Positions 33,167 through 45,837 of a stretch of 64,000 bases of DNA are shown in pieces. The number at the start of each line of letters is the position of its first letter. The stretch's first letter is position 1. Both the position numbers and the translations under genes were made by a program. This DNA is from Lycium barbarum. Taxonomy: Eukaryota; Streptophyta; Magnoliopsida; Solanales; Solanaceae. Below the pieces are notes generated by a model. The model did not search any database, was not told where the DNA came from, and saw only the letters and a program-made list of their open reading frames with translations. The stretch is taken from contig NC_083339.1 of the NCBI RefSeq assembly GCF_019175385.1, positions 30,223,637 to 30,287,636 of the forward strand, given 5' to 3'.

Positions 33167-33819
33167 TGTTTGAGTCAAAAATCGTACTTTGCCCAAATAG
33201 TTAAGAAGTTAAATAAGGTTAACCACAGTTGGTAGTAATTTGATAAAAATAGTTGAATTATCAAAAGCGAGTTACTGACAGTTGATAAATAAAAAATAAA
33301 ATAAGGGAGAAAGTAAACTTATTCCAATTGTGATGAATAGTAGCAACAGATTTCTCCTTTGCGAAGAGTGAGCAAGAGCTTAATGATCAGAGAATCAGAA
33401 TACTAACAATAAGCAAAAAGTAATTGATAATAATCTATTTTTCAGTAAGTATCTGATGCCTAGAAATACAAGCGAAAGTACTATATATAGGTATTTGGTC
33501 CAATCGTGTCCCTTTCCCGTTGTGTATATGTAACGGCAATCATTAATTGCTGAATTAATGATTATCATTTAATTCCTTGATTCTGGCTGTCAGAAACTGT
33601 TTCGCCGTTACTGCATTAATTCTTTTTAATGTGCAATCAATAGGATCTCGTATGGTGTTCCCGTTGATGTTCTTTTCGTTGACCATGTTATCGGTATCAA
33701 CTACCTCTTCGTGAATGCTATGCTCGGCATTACCATTAGATCTTTCTACGTCATTGTCTTAGCCGACACGTGTCAGCCACATGTTGGTCCATGTGTAAGG
33801 CGCAGTTTTTATCCATACA
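33167..33819 (-). repeat. 5' LTR of the Tat/Retand element (653 bp)
   Basis: It has the same length and ends as 8680-9332, with scattered substitutions. The 16-bp G-box palindrome of the other LTR has one change here (GCCGACACGTGTCAGC, near 33763-33778). Confidence 0.92.
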
Positions 33820-34196
33820 GGTGTGCTTATTCACACAGTGATTTGATGTTTTCCTTTATTAATCTCAAAATAGAAGGCCTATTATTTTAAAGATATCATT
33901 TACAATCCTCTATTTGTTATGTAATTAATGAAAGAATTTTTATGCATGAATTATTTATTTTAAGGATATTTTTATTTTTAATAATATAATTCCTGTATAG
34001 CTTATGCGTGCATTTTTGTTTCATATTCTGCCATGTATAAAATAATACATAACTTCCTAATAACTCAATGTAGATATATATATACACTCCATTATTTAAT
34101 ATTACTGATAACGTTGCATTATTTTATGGAATATTTTCTATTAAATTACTTATAATAATACAATCAACCAAACCAACCATAGATCTATGTACTAAG

Positions 34197-34457
34197 GACC
34201 CGTTTGGCCATAAGACTTATTCACTTTTTTCAAGAATTGTTTTTTCACTTTTTTTCAAAAATTAATGTTTGGTCATGAAATTTGGAATTTGAAAAATAAG
34301 AACTTTTATTTCACTTTTTTCACAACCAAAACCTTGTTGAAAAAGTACATTTCAACAAAAAAAAATACTATTTGCAAAAATTATGACCAAACACAACTCC
34401 AACTTCAAAATTCCAAAAAAAAAGTGAAAGAGTTTTTGGTTTCTATGGCCAAGCGCC
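34197..34457. mobile_element. hAT-like MITE (261 bp)
   Basis: The ends are the imperfect inverted pair GACCCGTTTGGCCAT and ATGGCCAAGCGCC. They are flanked by TACTAAG (34190-34196 and 34458-34464), a 7-bp match that fits an 8-bp hAT duplication with one change. The interior is AT-rich with CACTTTTTTCA/TGAAAAAAGTG-like inverted words and has no coding potential. The CCGTTTGGCC tip is widespread in plant hAT MITEs. Confidence 0.7.
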
Positions 34458-34602
34458 TACTAAGTCTGCTGTTCCTTTAACTCTTTTTTTTCTTTAGCTA
34501 AATGAGTAACATTAGGGATCGTGTGGTAGCTGGTAAGGAGCTAAGTTATTCATCTATTGAATTTATGTATTAAACCCTACATAAGTAATATCATGTTTGA
34601 TA

Positions 34603-34841
34603 CTCCCTCTGTCCCAATTTATGTGATATACTTTTATTTTTAATTTGTCCAAAAAAGAATAATACATTTCTAGAGTTAAAAATAATTTAACTTGAAACTT
34701 CCCTTTTTACCCTTAATGAAATTATTTACAGCCACACAAATATCTATGACTTATTTTAGACCACAAGTTTCAAAATTCTTTCTTTCTTTCTTAAACTCGG
34801 TGACTAGTCAAACTATATCACATAAATTGGGACGGAGGGAG
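34603..34841. mobile_element. Stowaway-like MITE (239 bp)
   Basis: Long terminal inverted repeats, CTCCCTCTGTCCCAATTTAT and ATAAATTGGGACGGAGGGAG, are flanked by TA on both sides. It lies inside an AT-rich region that has its own partly inverted repeats (34540-35150) and has interrupted it. Confidence 0.88.
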
Positions 34842-34880
34842 TAGTATTTTTTTGTTATGTATAAAATTCAACACACCTAA

Positions 34881-35030
34881 TGTTTGGTCTGCAATTTAGA
34901 AACATGCATAACTAATACATGTATATAAGATATGAAGGAATCTATGTATTATGGTGTTTGGTCTGCAATTTAGAAATATGGATAACTAATACATGTACAA
35001 CTCATGAAAGAATCTATGTATTATTTTATG
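34881..35030. repeat. 74-bp direct duplication
   Basis: TGTTTGGTCTGCAATTTAGA recurs at 34881 and 34955. Each copy is followed by ATAACTAATACATGTA and GAATCTATGTATTA. Confidence 0.8.
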
Positions 35031-35763
35031 CAAGATAGACGATGAAATAACTAATACATGAATAATAAATAGATGAATAATTAAACCCTGCATAAATAAT
35101 CTCTTCATAAAATAATATTTATGTAAATTCTCATATAACGAATCCCTCAATTACTAATAACTACGTGACTCTAACCAAACGTAGGTTTTAGAATTGAATA
35201 ATGTAAAGAAGCTGAATTCAAACTCTATGTTGGAAGTAGTTTGAAGAGCAAGGAGGACCCCCTTGGCTTCCTACGGGTCAAAACTGCAGGGTAGTGGGGC
35301 ATACACCATCACAGTATATATTAATGAAGGAGTGAGCTGGAGAGAAAGAGAGATGTTATTGGAAATTGAACCCTTCCTTTCTTTTACTCTCTCATTATTC
35401 CTCAGACTTGCAAGTTGCAAGCACAGTAATAATTATAAGTAAAATGAAAGCGGCAGGTCAATGCAGAGAAAATATTTACTCCTGTTATTATATGATGCAT
35501 GCAGATTTGCAGAGAACACAAAACTCAGAAAGACCACTGCCCTCGAGCTTCCTCACTCAGCTTCCGTGACGGGGTATAGGTCACTACCATAGGCCAAACT
35601 AGCATCCATGGGACTTTTGTTTAATTTTGTGACAGGGTACAAGTGAATTTCAATACAGAAATTATTAATTAATGTATAAATTATACTATAACAATTAATG
35701 TAGCAATTATAATATAGGAGTAAATATTATAATGTAATTAAGGGGATTATTTAGCGAGTCTTA
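35031..35763. other. Intergenic DNA, nothing firmly recognised
   Basis: AT-rich flanks surround a less AT-rich stretch (35220-35600) that could be a relic of a host transcribed region. Its longest frame (67 codons from 35366) has no recognised domain. Confidence 0.4.
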
Positions 35764-36000
35764 TTCCCTCTGTCACAATTTATGTGATACACTTTTCTTT
35801 TTAGTTTGTTCAAAAAAGAATGATACATTTTTATATGTAGAAATAATTTAACTTAAAACTTTCCATTTTACCTGAATGAAATATTTAGAGTCACGCAAAT
35901 ATTTATGGCTTATTTTAGACCACAAGTTCCAAATGTCTTCCTTTTATTCTTAAATTCCGTGCCTAGTCAAACTATATCACATAAATTGCGACTGAGAGAG
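35764..36000. mobile_element. Stowaway-like MITE (237 bp), diverged copy
   Basis: It aligns end to end with 34603-34841. The ends are TTCCCTCTGTCACAATTTAT and ATAAATTGCGACTGAGAGAG, with TA on both sides (35762-35763 and 36001-36002). Confidence 0.85.
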
Positions 36001-36425
36001 TATTAGATTTTCCTTCGGGGAAAATCCCCCGACGCCCCTGCCAACTCAGCCCTTCGACTTAGTGCATCGACAAATTGGTTTGTTTAGGCTTGTACTCAAA
36101 GATCATGCCTAATCCTGCATCAATGTCTTGTACAAATGTGTTAGTAGAAAAAATACTTGTACAAATATTTTTCTAGTCAATCAATTCATTTTCAGCTTCA
36201 ATTCTGAAAGCTTAACTCAATGTATCCTTTCTGATTTCTCCCCTCCGCTATTATTGGAGCTCTATTGTTGTCTAGAATTTGACAATCTAGAAGGAAAATA
36301 TAAATATCTTCCGTATTTGGTTAATATTTTTTTGGAGCAGACGATTTTGTACTTTTAGAAATTGAGAATTCTTCTTTTTGCCTTATGGTTGGAGAGTCTT
36401 GTTTAAAGGTAGAATTTTCTCTCGA
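36001..36425. other. Intergenic DNA between MITE and LINE
   Basis: No gene or repeat could be supported. A 76-codon plus-strand frame at 36128-36358 shows no domain. Confidence 0.4.
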
Positions 36426-38364
36426 TTTTTTTTTTTTAAATCAATTTTTTTTGGTTAAACAGATACTACTAATATATATTCATAGCAACATATATCTACA
36501 TCTTAGTTACATTAGAGTTAACGGCCCCATGGCCATTTAGTTGTCCAAAATCATCACCCCCATGGGTGGTACCAAAATTTACAACCTGGTTAAAAAGAGT
36601 ACCACATTGGTCATCAAAATATACATTTTCTAAACCAAACAGGAGGAGCTTCCAATAACTTCACTTCATCAAACAAAAGTTGCTTTCTTCCTTCTTTGGT
36701 TCACAAGTCCGCCACCTTGTTTTGCTCCCTGAAGCTATGCCTTAGCTCCGGATGACCCAGCCTTGTCATGCTCCCTGAAGTACCTGCATTCAGAGATGAT
36801 AGACATGTAAGGTAGATGGCCCTCTTTAATCATCTTAATTACCTCCATCGAGTCTGAGATGATTTCTAATGGCGCTAGATTATGATCCACAACAATTCTG
36901 AGTCCATGCATAACGGCTGTTAGTTCAACAAGTGTATTGGTAGTGTGAGCTAATCCTTTCATGAAACCAATTACCCAATTTCCAATTCCATCTCTAAATA
37001 CTCCTCTTATCCCCCTATTCCAGGATTTTTTTTTGACAAGCTCCATCAGTATTTAGCTGGAATCTATTACCATTGGGGGGTTCCCACTTAATAGAGATAG
37101 TTATTTTCAGTTTAGGGGTATTATTGTTCCTGCCTAGCATATTAAACCCAATAACATGGTTATAAATAGTCACGAAGGAGGGATAATCTCTTGTTTGATT
37201 GAAGAGGTTATGGTTTCTAGTTAACCATATTCCCCACCCAGAGACAGAAAGGCATTAAGATTTCCCAATGGATTAGGTTATCAAAGTCCTTCTTCTTTAG
37301 GCTATTCCAGGTAGTGATCCAATTACTAGCACTAATAAATGAAAGGAGGAAGGATGAATAGGGGCATTACATTTTTGTGCCAAACAGTTCCAGAACTGTC
37401 TACTACTATAGTAGTAAAAAAATATGTGATTGATATCTTCAGGTTGTTGCCCACATGAGGCACAGGCAGGGTTGATATTTAAGCCTATAGAGTGAAGGTA
37501 GGAGGCTGTTGGAAGTCTATTATGGTTCAAGAGCCAAAAAAAAGTATTTTATTTTGTTGGGGGCCTTGAGATTCCATATTTCCTTAAAATTCATAAAGAG
37601 GCCATTAGCACCATGGTCATTTCTACTGTCTAGCATTTTATAGGTTGAACTTGAACTAAACTTACCATTGCTAGTGAGTTTCCAATAACTAAAGTCTTCC
37701 ACAGTACTGTAGGGGTTGATATAGGTGTTAGTTATAACCTCTTTTATGTTATTAGGCAATTCAAATGAGAGGTTGGTTAGATGCCAAGTTCCATTGTGGT
37801 GTGTGTCACAGACATTTTTTAGGTCTTCTTCTCTAGTTAAGGATCCCTCAATAACTTCTCTAAGACTAGGGCAGTGAGGAATCCAGTTATCATGCCAAAG
37901 ATTCACAGTATTGCCTTTATTAACCACCCATTGAGTAGCTTTCCTACAGTGTTTGTAACCTTCTAGAATGTTATTCCAAGTCCTAGATGGGTGTCTAATG
38001 GGATTTTGTCTACAATTTTTAGCAATTAGGGTAGAGACCCAAAGAGAATTAGGATTATTCAGGAGTCTCCAAGTTAGAATGGTGAGATTTGTTTCGTTTT
38101 TAACTTCAGCTTTTTGAATGCCCAGTCCCCCATCTATTTTTGGATTTGGTTACAGTCTGCCAACCTATCATATGGACCTTCTTTTTCTCAGTTGTGGTTC
38201 CCCAGATGAAATTCCTTTGGACTCTATTGATTTGTTGGGTAATTTTAATTTGTGGGAAGCTTAATATATTGCATAACATGGTTAGGGATGCTACTAAGAC
38301 AAACTTTAGCGAGGACTGTCCTACCAGCTATGTTAAGGAATTTAGTTTTCTAGCCAGCTAGTCT
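36426..38364 (-). pseudogene. 3' part of an L1-type LINE, cut by the Ogre element
   Basis: Reading leftward from 38364, the late RT region is visible in decayed frames (FLNIAGRTVLAKVCLSSIPN, then a MQYIKLP segment). An intact stretch at 37927-37520 follows (VNLWHDNWIP, FSYWKLTSNGKFSSSSTYKM). Next is a zf-RVT domain (37530-37297) with ACASCGQQPEDINHIF and its Cys/His pattern. The terminal RNase H (37046 to about 36580) has VELTAVMHGLRIV and ISDSMEVIKMI. A T12 run at 36426-36437 is the poly(A) tail in reverse. The 5' part should lie beyond the right end of the Ogre element, outside the window. Confidence 0.85.
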
Positions 38365-41300
38365 TGTAACGGTTCGCATTTTTCGCGGGCGGGGTTAGCG
38401 CTTATAAAAAGCTACTTCGAAATCGTTGGTGCTCTTTCGGACTTTGTTTTAAAAGAGTCGCCACCTAATTTTTAGGAAATTAGGAAAATCAGTTTTGAAG
38501 GGTTTATTCATACACCGTGAAAAATCCTTTTTAATCCAAAGTTCTAGGTAAGGGTTCTGGTGATCCCCTAGGGAAGGTGTTAGACACCCTAGTATTAAGG
38601 ATCTGTACTACGGTTGACTTTCGAGTTCCAATGTGTGGGTATTTGCATGAACTGTTTATTTTGTGTAAATTCAAGTAAAATTTGTCTTGTTATTTGCATA
38701 TCAAGTTCTTTTCTTGGAAAATTTGAGTGTAGTTCCCTTATATATGGGGGATTTTTTAGTTTAAATCTATCATATATAAAGAATATGTTTCCTCTTATAT
38801 ATGAGGATAAATAATCTTTTGCAAAGAGGAAAACGTATTGTAATGAAGTATATATGTTTTTAGTTCATTCTTTGCTCCACACTTGTTCCGGGTCAAACGC
38901 ATACATACGCCAAGAACCTCTCACTTATTACTTCTATTGAAGGACGTTTTGATAAGTTTGAAAGAGATTATTTTTTATTCAGCATTGGGCCATAAAACAA
39001 GTCGAATTGGTGAAGGATAATCACCTACTATATATTTTGGACTTAAAATCTTATAAGTTTAAAAAGGGAAGGATAATGACTTTTTTGATGAGATGTTGAT
39101 GGATTCTAGCCCAAAACTTATTTCTTTTTATTTTTCAAAAAAAGGCTCAAGACTAACTTTGAAATTGAAATCTCGTCTTATAACAGTTTAATGGGCCGTG
39201 GCCCAAAAATCTGATTTTTTGTTGGTTTGAGATTTATCAAAAATCACGGCAGTTTTCAAGAGCAAAGCACAATACACATTTTGATTTGTCTTCGAGTTTA
39301 CCATGACACTAAGAACCTTTTTATTGCTATATTTTACAAACTGGATTCATTATGAAAAGAGTCATGTCCCTTTTAATGCTAAATGAAAACTTTGACGAAT
39401 AATTTCAATAGAAAATCTTTTAAGTGCTAATATCTACCCGAATTCCTAATTCTAGTTTATCTCTTTATAGGAAATTCGCAAAAAAAAAAAAAAGGGGGGG
39501 GGGGGGGGGGGGGGGCATAAAGTCCAACTAAACGGCTTAAGTACCGTTTGCCTAAAACGTCTAGTTCCATCAATTTGGTTTCCAATAATGTTGTGAGTTT
39601 TACAAATACAAATGAACATAAACATATAATATCACAAGAATAAAATAAAATTTGGGGTGTACCAAGCCCCTTAACCATTTTCACCCATAATTGGGCCTTC
39701 ATAGACATATATATTAGCTTTCCCTTTTTTCTCGTACTTGGTAGACTTTGAAAGAATTGTCCTATAGGGAGGTTGTATCCCCGGCCCAAGTGGCCTTGCG
39801 AAGAGTGAGGGGGGGGGGGGGGGGGGGAGGAAATAGGTTAGACTGAATCATATGAAAATTCACATAATATATGCTGAAAATATACACATATAATAATAAC
39901 ATTTAGATAGAAATAGCCAAGCTGTCCTAGCATGATATTTTTCCATGATGCATTTTAGTAATGTGTGGGTTGAGTGTATTGGAGTGGTATTAGGGTGGTT
40001 ACCACCCTCCTTGTTTCCAATATCGCACAAGATCCAAGGGGTTTCATCGAACCCCAGGCATGGCTGGCACTGGGGGAAGGTTTGGCCAACCCTTAGTGAT
40101 CCTCTACCTTACCACAATCAAGCACAAATGCATAACTAGGATCCAATATCACTGAACAGCTTTAGCTTTCATCCCAGGATGGAGTACAGATATGACTCTT
40201 AAGAAAAGATACTGCTTCACTCTATATTCATTAAATGCCATTTAATCACCAAAGAAACAGGAGCATATTCATCACATTATGTATTGCATTTGAGCTAAGA
40301 GTGGTTTATGCCAAGTAAATTTATCAGTTACTATATATAAAATGTATAGCAAATATCAATATGAAATTCAGTTACAAACTGCACACGTATAGTGAACCAA
40401 ACAAACCCTAGTAAATGAGGAAATGTACCCTAAGTCACAGTTTACAGAGGCCAAGTATAGACTGAACAGACAAATATCATCATAAGAAGAGGGATCATCT
40501 TTAAGTCAAGGTTAATATACGTGAATCATGGAGATAGGTGGGGAATTCCAGGTCCCATTTGAACCAAACAAGATGAAGACGCCAAGCAAGAATAATGCAA
40601 GCTACACTTATAATGTAAAGGGATATGCATGGAATCATTTATGTCTCTTTAGGTGGTGTTCCTTTTTTAAAAAGAAAAATTGTATGATCTTCAACAATAT
40701 TAATAACTCTATTTTAGTTTTAACCCCTGATTATTCAAGTTTCCTATTTTTCTTTTAAAGTCTTTCCCTTGGTATTCAATTAGATCATGCACAGATGTTC
40801 ACTGGTTCATCAGTAAGTCTTTACTACACACTTAATAATGCATGTCTGTTTTATCTTATTCCTTTAGGTTCTGGCAGTAAATCTACATGATTTTGGAAGG
40901 ATGCATTCAGTCAACATACACCACCATAGGCTCAGAAAAATGACATGGTGCTTTTTATACAAAGGGAAGATATGGTGGATCCAACAGTGTTATGATCACC
41001 CCTTCTTTAGATCCCCTCTCAAAGCACCTTTTTTTTTAAAAGACTCTTCCTGGCCATGGGGTTTTAGTTTGCCTTCAACCCCTTCCAATTATAAAGGTCA
41101 TTTACTACCAAGAATTCTTTCTTACAGCGAAGTGTCTTAATAAGTTCAATTACAAGAATGTATAGATGGTTAGGATTATTTAGGCTAGAGTCAAGATCAT
41201 TTCAACACTAGAAGCCAGCACGTTCATGCAGGGTCACAACACAAGTCAAATGTCATTAGCAAATTCTCTAGTCACACTACAGAACTGCCCTAGACCAACC

Positions 41301-44300
41301 TAGAAATGTAACAATATTGTGTTGTATCACAAACCCTACTTAGACAGACCATGGAAAATATACATGAGAAAATCAAAGAAATAAAGACAATCAAACATCA
41401 TGGCAGGGCATTAAGTATCAAGTCTAGACATAAATTACTCAGGTTGTAGATAGTAGGCAATTCCCATTTTTAACTTAAGCTGGCCATATTCCAACAGAAC
41501 CCATGCAAAGCATTTCATGTTTTAATAACACTGGACAATGGGGCAGTTTGATCTTGAATATGGGGGCAATCACTTTCTTTTAAGAAGACAGCATTCAGAG
41601 TCTCTAAATGGAGCACAAAGGGAACTCAAACTACCATTTACCAAATGGCCGTGAACTAAATATTTATATTTTTTAAGTAAAGATCCTCCATTTCCCCTAA
41701 CTAGACCAAATATTTGAGCTTTCAAACATAATCAAGATTCACAGAGGAGGAAAATAAAAGGAAGAAGAAAGATATGCATTAACTGGAAAAAGAAGCAAAC
41801 TCCTGAAACTAACTTACAAGTGCAAAGAATAGGATGGCATCTCATGAACAAGCCATAGGGAAAATATTTGAGGTTTCTAGTCCAATTCTTAAAAGGCTAG
41901 CTAATTAGCAAAAAGGTTGACTTAAACCCCCTCCCTTGTTAACCTATTCTCTAGACAGCATCCTACTTAACTTGCACATGATTCAATTTAGTCTAAAAAG
42001 GCTTACCTTCTTTTCCTTAGTCATGTTTTAGCAAGTTGAATTAATAGGGTAATGACATATTATCAGACCAATGATTCATTGTTAATCTAGCCTTTTCTTC
42101 CCCCTCACAGTCTTTTTCAACACCACCTAGACTTGTTCTCATCATGATTTTATCCCTGATTTACCTATTCAAACTTTTTTTTTTTTTTGTAGTGATTAAT
42201 TACTGAGACTAAGCCCACTCAACAACTCCTCTAGCCCTGCACTTATCGTTAACAACAATTGATCACTTTCATTAGTCAGACCAGATCAAGAAGGCACAAT
42301 CAAATAAAGCTCCAAACGCATCAACCTCCCATCAAGGGAGAAGGAAAACACATATTAAGCTATTAACCTTGTTTTAGTTTGGCTTGCTTTTACAGATGAA
42401 ACAGTAAGGCAGGCTTATTCTCAAAAAGAAAATTGTTCCTTATTTAGTAAAAAAAAAAAGTAATGCTTGATCTATCTTTGTCTCTAATCCCTTCTCATCT
42501 TATTTACTAATGTCAACACAATTATTGCATGTTTATAGAGTTAACCAGCTAACAGGGGGTAAGGACAAATCACATGGAAGATCACTCTAAGCCACTGGTA
42601 TAGCAAGGTAGCACCAACCATAGAAGACCCAACACATTTTGCACACACACTCTTTTAGGCATAGTCTTAAAATAATTTTCAACTCAAGCATGATAAGATA
42701 GGAGCAAAGCAGCCTCACTTTGTAAAGAAATATCTCAAATAAAACTGGTGACAGTCTCAGATGTATTCAATAAGGCAAATCAAGAGGTCCTCAAACATAA
42801 CTAAAAATACTTAATTCATCAGGTATTATCACGTCATGATGCAAATATTACAATGCTGATCCCATAAACATGTCATAATGATTTCCTAACACTAAGCAGT
42901 GTTCATTAAACAGTCATACAAACCAAGTTAATATGCTAAGAAACCTTACTATAACCTAGGTACTTTCTGATTAAGTTAGGCCCTCTTGTTTCAATAGATA
43001 CATATTAATAGTGTACTGCTGACCCTTATCAAAGCTCAAGAACACACAAGCCATTCCTAGATTCCAACAACCTTAAACATCTTTGCCAAATTACAGTATT
43101 GGTCTAGGACACCCACCTTAAACCAAATCATCATATATCAGATTAAACACATAAATAGAGCACCATGTTTTGTAAGGAATTCACACTTGGGATTACTAAA
43201 CAATGCCTAAATCAACAAATATACTACAAAGCCATCAACCAAGAGCATACAAACAAAATACTAACTTATAAAATGACAAAGAACATGAAAGAGGGACTGG
43301 GTCTTACCTTTTTTCGATGCAGCCCTTGTCAAGAATGGATTCGCAAGCCTCTTGTGCTTCCAACCCAAACTCAACCACAACAAAGGAGAAAAAGTAAATA
43401 AATTTTTGACTGAGAGACTCAAAAAGATGAAGAGGTTTTCTTTTGAGTCTAAAATTATACTTTGCTTAAATTCAAGTTTTTAACTTAAAATTCTAGCTTT
43501 CTTTGATTTTTCCAGTGCTGAAAACTTGTTTTTGTTTGAAGGTTGGGGTTCTAAGAACCCCAAGGCTATGAAAAACCCGATAAATACCGATGTGGGATGA
43601 ACTAGTTTCGTTCAAATCACCCTTACAAATGAAGATCTACGGTTGAAATCGACCAGAATCAACAACGCATGGCCAGATCTGAGTATGGTTCTACTCGATC
43701 TGGCCCGTTTGCTCTCAACCAATAAGAATCGAATAAAATACAACAAATAAAACAACAAAAATAAAAAGCAAATGCAGAACTCGTATAATAAATTCAAAAA
43801 CTAAAAGGAAAATCGAAGATGAAAGCGACTTATACCATGTTTGGAACGATTTTGAGTGAGAAATTGTTGAATCATGAATTGTTGCATGCATTTGTATACA
43901 CAAAAAGCTGTTGAGGTCTGAGACCTCTGAATCGTTCGTCATTTTTGGCAATGCGAAAGAAAGGAAAGTACAGGCGGCGCTAGCGTTTGCTGGAAGAGGA
44001 AAGAGAGAAGGGGAGGGGGTGTTTGGCCCTTTCCGTTTTTGAAAATGATAAGTGAAAACAGGTAATTACCCCCTTAATGTTTGACTTGGGCCGGGTCAGC
44101 CCATATTGGGTTTGGACTCGGTCCAACTGTTTTTGGGAATAAAATGGGCCTCTCTTCTTTGTGTATACACCAAGTGTATACACATAAATCTCACATATAT
44201 GTTGTGTATACTTGGTGTATATGCTGAATATATTTAGTCATTAACCATTTATAATTAAAAATACTATTAAAGAAAGTTGAAATAGTGGAAAAAATAGGTT

Positions 44301-45029
44301 GCTATGTATTTTGTATTAAATAAAAAAAATAAAAAAAAAAGAGAAATGATTTTTAAAAGCTGGTTAAGTCGGTGATGGGCCTGAAATTCAATTGGCCCAA
44401 CGTATTCATTTTAATTATGGCCTTTTCGCCTAAATTCGTTTTTTTTTAAGAAAATTAAGACAACATATTATTTTAAATAAAAATACCGACAGGCTAATTT
44501 CCAAAAATATAAGCTAATTCCTTTAAATTAAAGATCAATTAAATTAATTGAGACTAAGGCAAAAAAACAAGAAAAGGGGAAAGTATCTATGAAAAGGGCT
44601 CAGTTTTGCAATAATTTTTATTTAATTAATTAACTAGTCTAATTAAATAATTAAAGGGCGATTATACTTATTTTATTTTTTTTTGTAAAAATCAGGAGTA
44701 GTAAAGAAAAGGCAAATAATTAATTACTTAAACTATTTAAAATATCCAAAGTTTAGAGGTAAAAATAAAAGAGAAATGTCAAACAAAATGATTTTAAGTG
44801 ATTATACCAGAATAATTCAACCATATATCTCGAAAATTATTATTATGCTCTAAATAAAATATGATGCATGAAAAATCTTTTTACTGATTTAAAAGGAAGA
44901 AATGTTGACCTAGGCATTTTTTTGTAAAGATCATCTAAAGCCATTAGAGATATTCAGCTTATTCACTTATTACCCAGGGACCCCGAGTGATTAAATGACT
45001 TACGGGAGGTCAAAAATTAGGTGTCAACA
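38365..45029 (-). repeat. 3' LTR of the Ogre element (6665 bp)
   Basis: On the plus strand it runs from TGTAACGGTTCGC to GGTGTCAACA; on its own strand it starts TGTTGACACC and ends CGTTACA. Relative to the 5' LTR it lacks about 60 bp near 39470 and has a G22 run (39494-39515) there. A second G19 run at 39809-39827 matches G20 in the other LTR (62894-62913). Around 44160-44230, 800-870 bp from the LTR start, is a cluster of GTGTATACAC/ACCAAGTGTATAC inverted words. No ORF inside is supported. Confidence 0.92.
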
Positions 45030-45040
45030 GCTGCCCCTTC
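45030..45040 (-). other. Polypurine tract of the Ogre element
   Basis: On the minus strand GAAGGGGCAGC directly precedes the LTR start TGTTGACACC. Confidence 0.85.
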
Positions 45041-45123
45041 AGTGTTCGGGGATGGCGGGGCCATCCCTGAGCAACGAAATTTGACTAACACTAATTGTTT
45101 ACTGACCCGGCTTATTGGATCCT

Positions 45124-45837
45124 TTCACGACCCGACTCGTGGGCCATGACGGGTACCCGGAGCTGACTACTGAGCACCACTTATCATGTTAACTATCATA
45201 CTCAGTTGGGCATACATTATTCCCGTCATAAACTTATCTGGAACCATTCTCTTAATACCTCCCAAAAAATATATATAAGCATGGGCCCATGAGGCTAAAA
45301 AAAATGATGTACAAAATACAATGAAGAGGTCACATGGCATCTACAACCCACATACAGGTATCTACGAGCCTCTAACTGGAATACTGGAATCATAAGGTCG
45401 GGACAGGGCCCCGCCATGCCCCAATATGTACACAAAAGAATATACCAAGAAATGGCGACTCCGGAGTAGTTGAGTGCTCCTGCAAACTCCATTTTTCCGA
45501 AGCTAATCTAGTCGTTTTGTTGATCTCCAATCCTTATGAAACCTTCTTAGCACTTGTTTAACACTTCATTGACAATCTAAATACCCTCATAACTCTTTTC
45601 CAAGTCATTACCAATCACTCCTTAACTCGATGGTTGCAAAATCTTCCCCAAACACAACTTATACCTCACCTTCCTTTGACGAACGTAGTCTCACTAATTC
45701 ATATCACTTCAAAGTCTTATCGTAAGCACTTTTAGGCCACCAAATACCCTTCTTGTAATCATAAGGGACTCATGTTCACCTTAAGCTTGCATTAGTATAT
45801 TTACCGTGCAACAACATGAAATTTTCGAGGTGTAACA
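45124..45837 (-). repeat. Internally deleted LTR of the Tekay-like family (714 bp)
   Basis: The left end (TTTCACGACCCGACTCGTGGG, GGGTACCCGGAGCTGACTAC) matches the family's U5 end. The right end (AACATGAAATTTTCGAGGTGTAACA) matches its U3 start. The middle, including the palindrome cluster and TATA, is missing. I see no target duplication (ATTCC left, CTTTG right), so the copy may have formed by deletion or be truncated. It lies 83 bp from the Ogre polypurine tract. Confidence 0.8.

Larger units (their letters stand above)
8680..33819 (-). mobile_element. Tat/Retand-type Ty3/gypsy retrotransposon with nested insertions
   Basis: Two 653-bp LTRs (8680-9332 and 33167-33819) bound the element and a perfect 5-bp duplication GGTGT flanks it (8675-8679 and 33820-33824). 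A PBS next to the right LTR sets the orientation: the element reads right to left. Gag, protease, RT, RNase H, a second RNase H and integrase lie on the minus strand; a spliced ORF lies on the plus strand between integrase and the 3' LTR. The second RNase H and the antisense ORF are features of the Tat branch. The total is 25,140 bp; removing the two nested insertions with their target duplications leaves about 11.5 kb, a normal size for Retand-like elements. All ORFs are broken. Confidence 0.9.

Noticed and set aside
35366..35569. Possible small host gene
   Set aside because: A single 67-codon frame without a domain, a splice-site context or a neighbour; not supported.
35220..35600. Possible microRNA precursor in a less AT-rich stretch
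   Set aside because: I see no foldback with a known miRNA sequence and no long inverted repeat.
43165..43401. 78-codon ORF in the Ogre LTR
   Set aside because: No domain, and position in an LTR body makes a gene unlikely.
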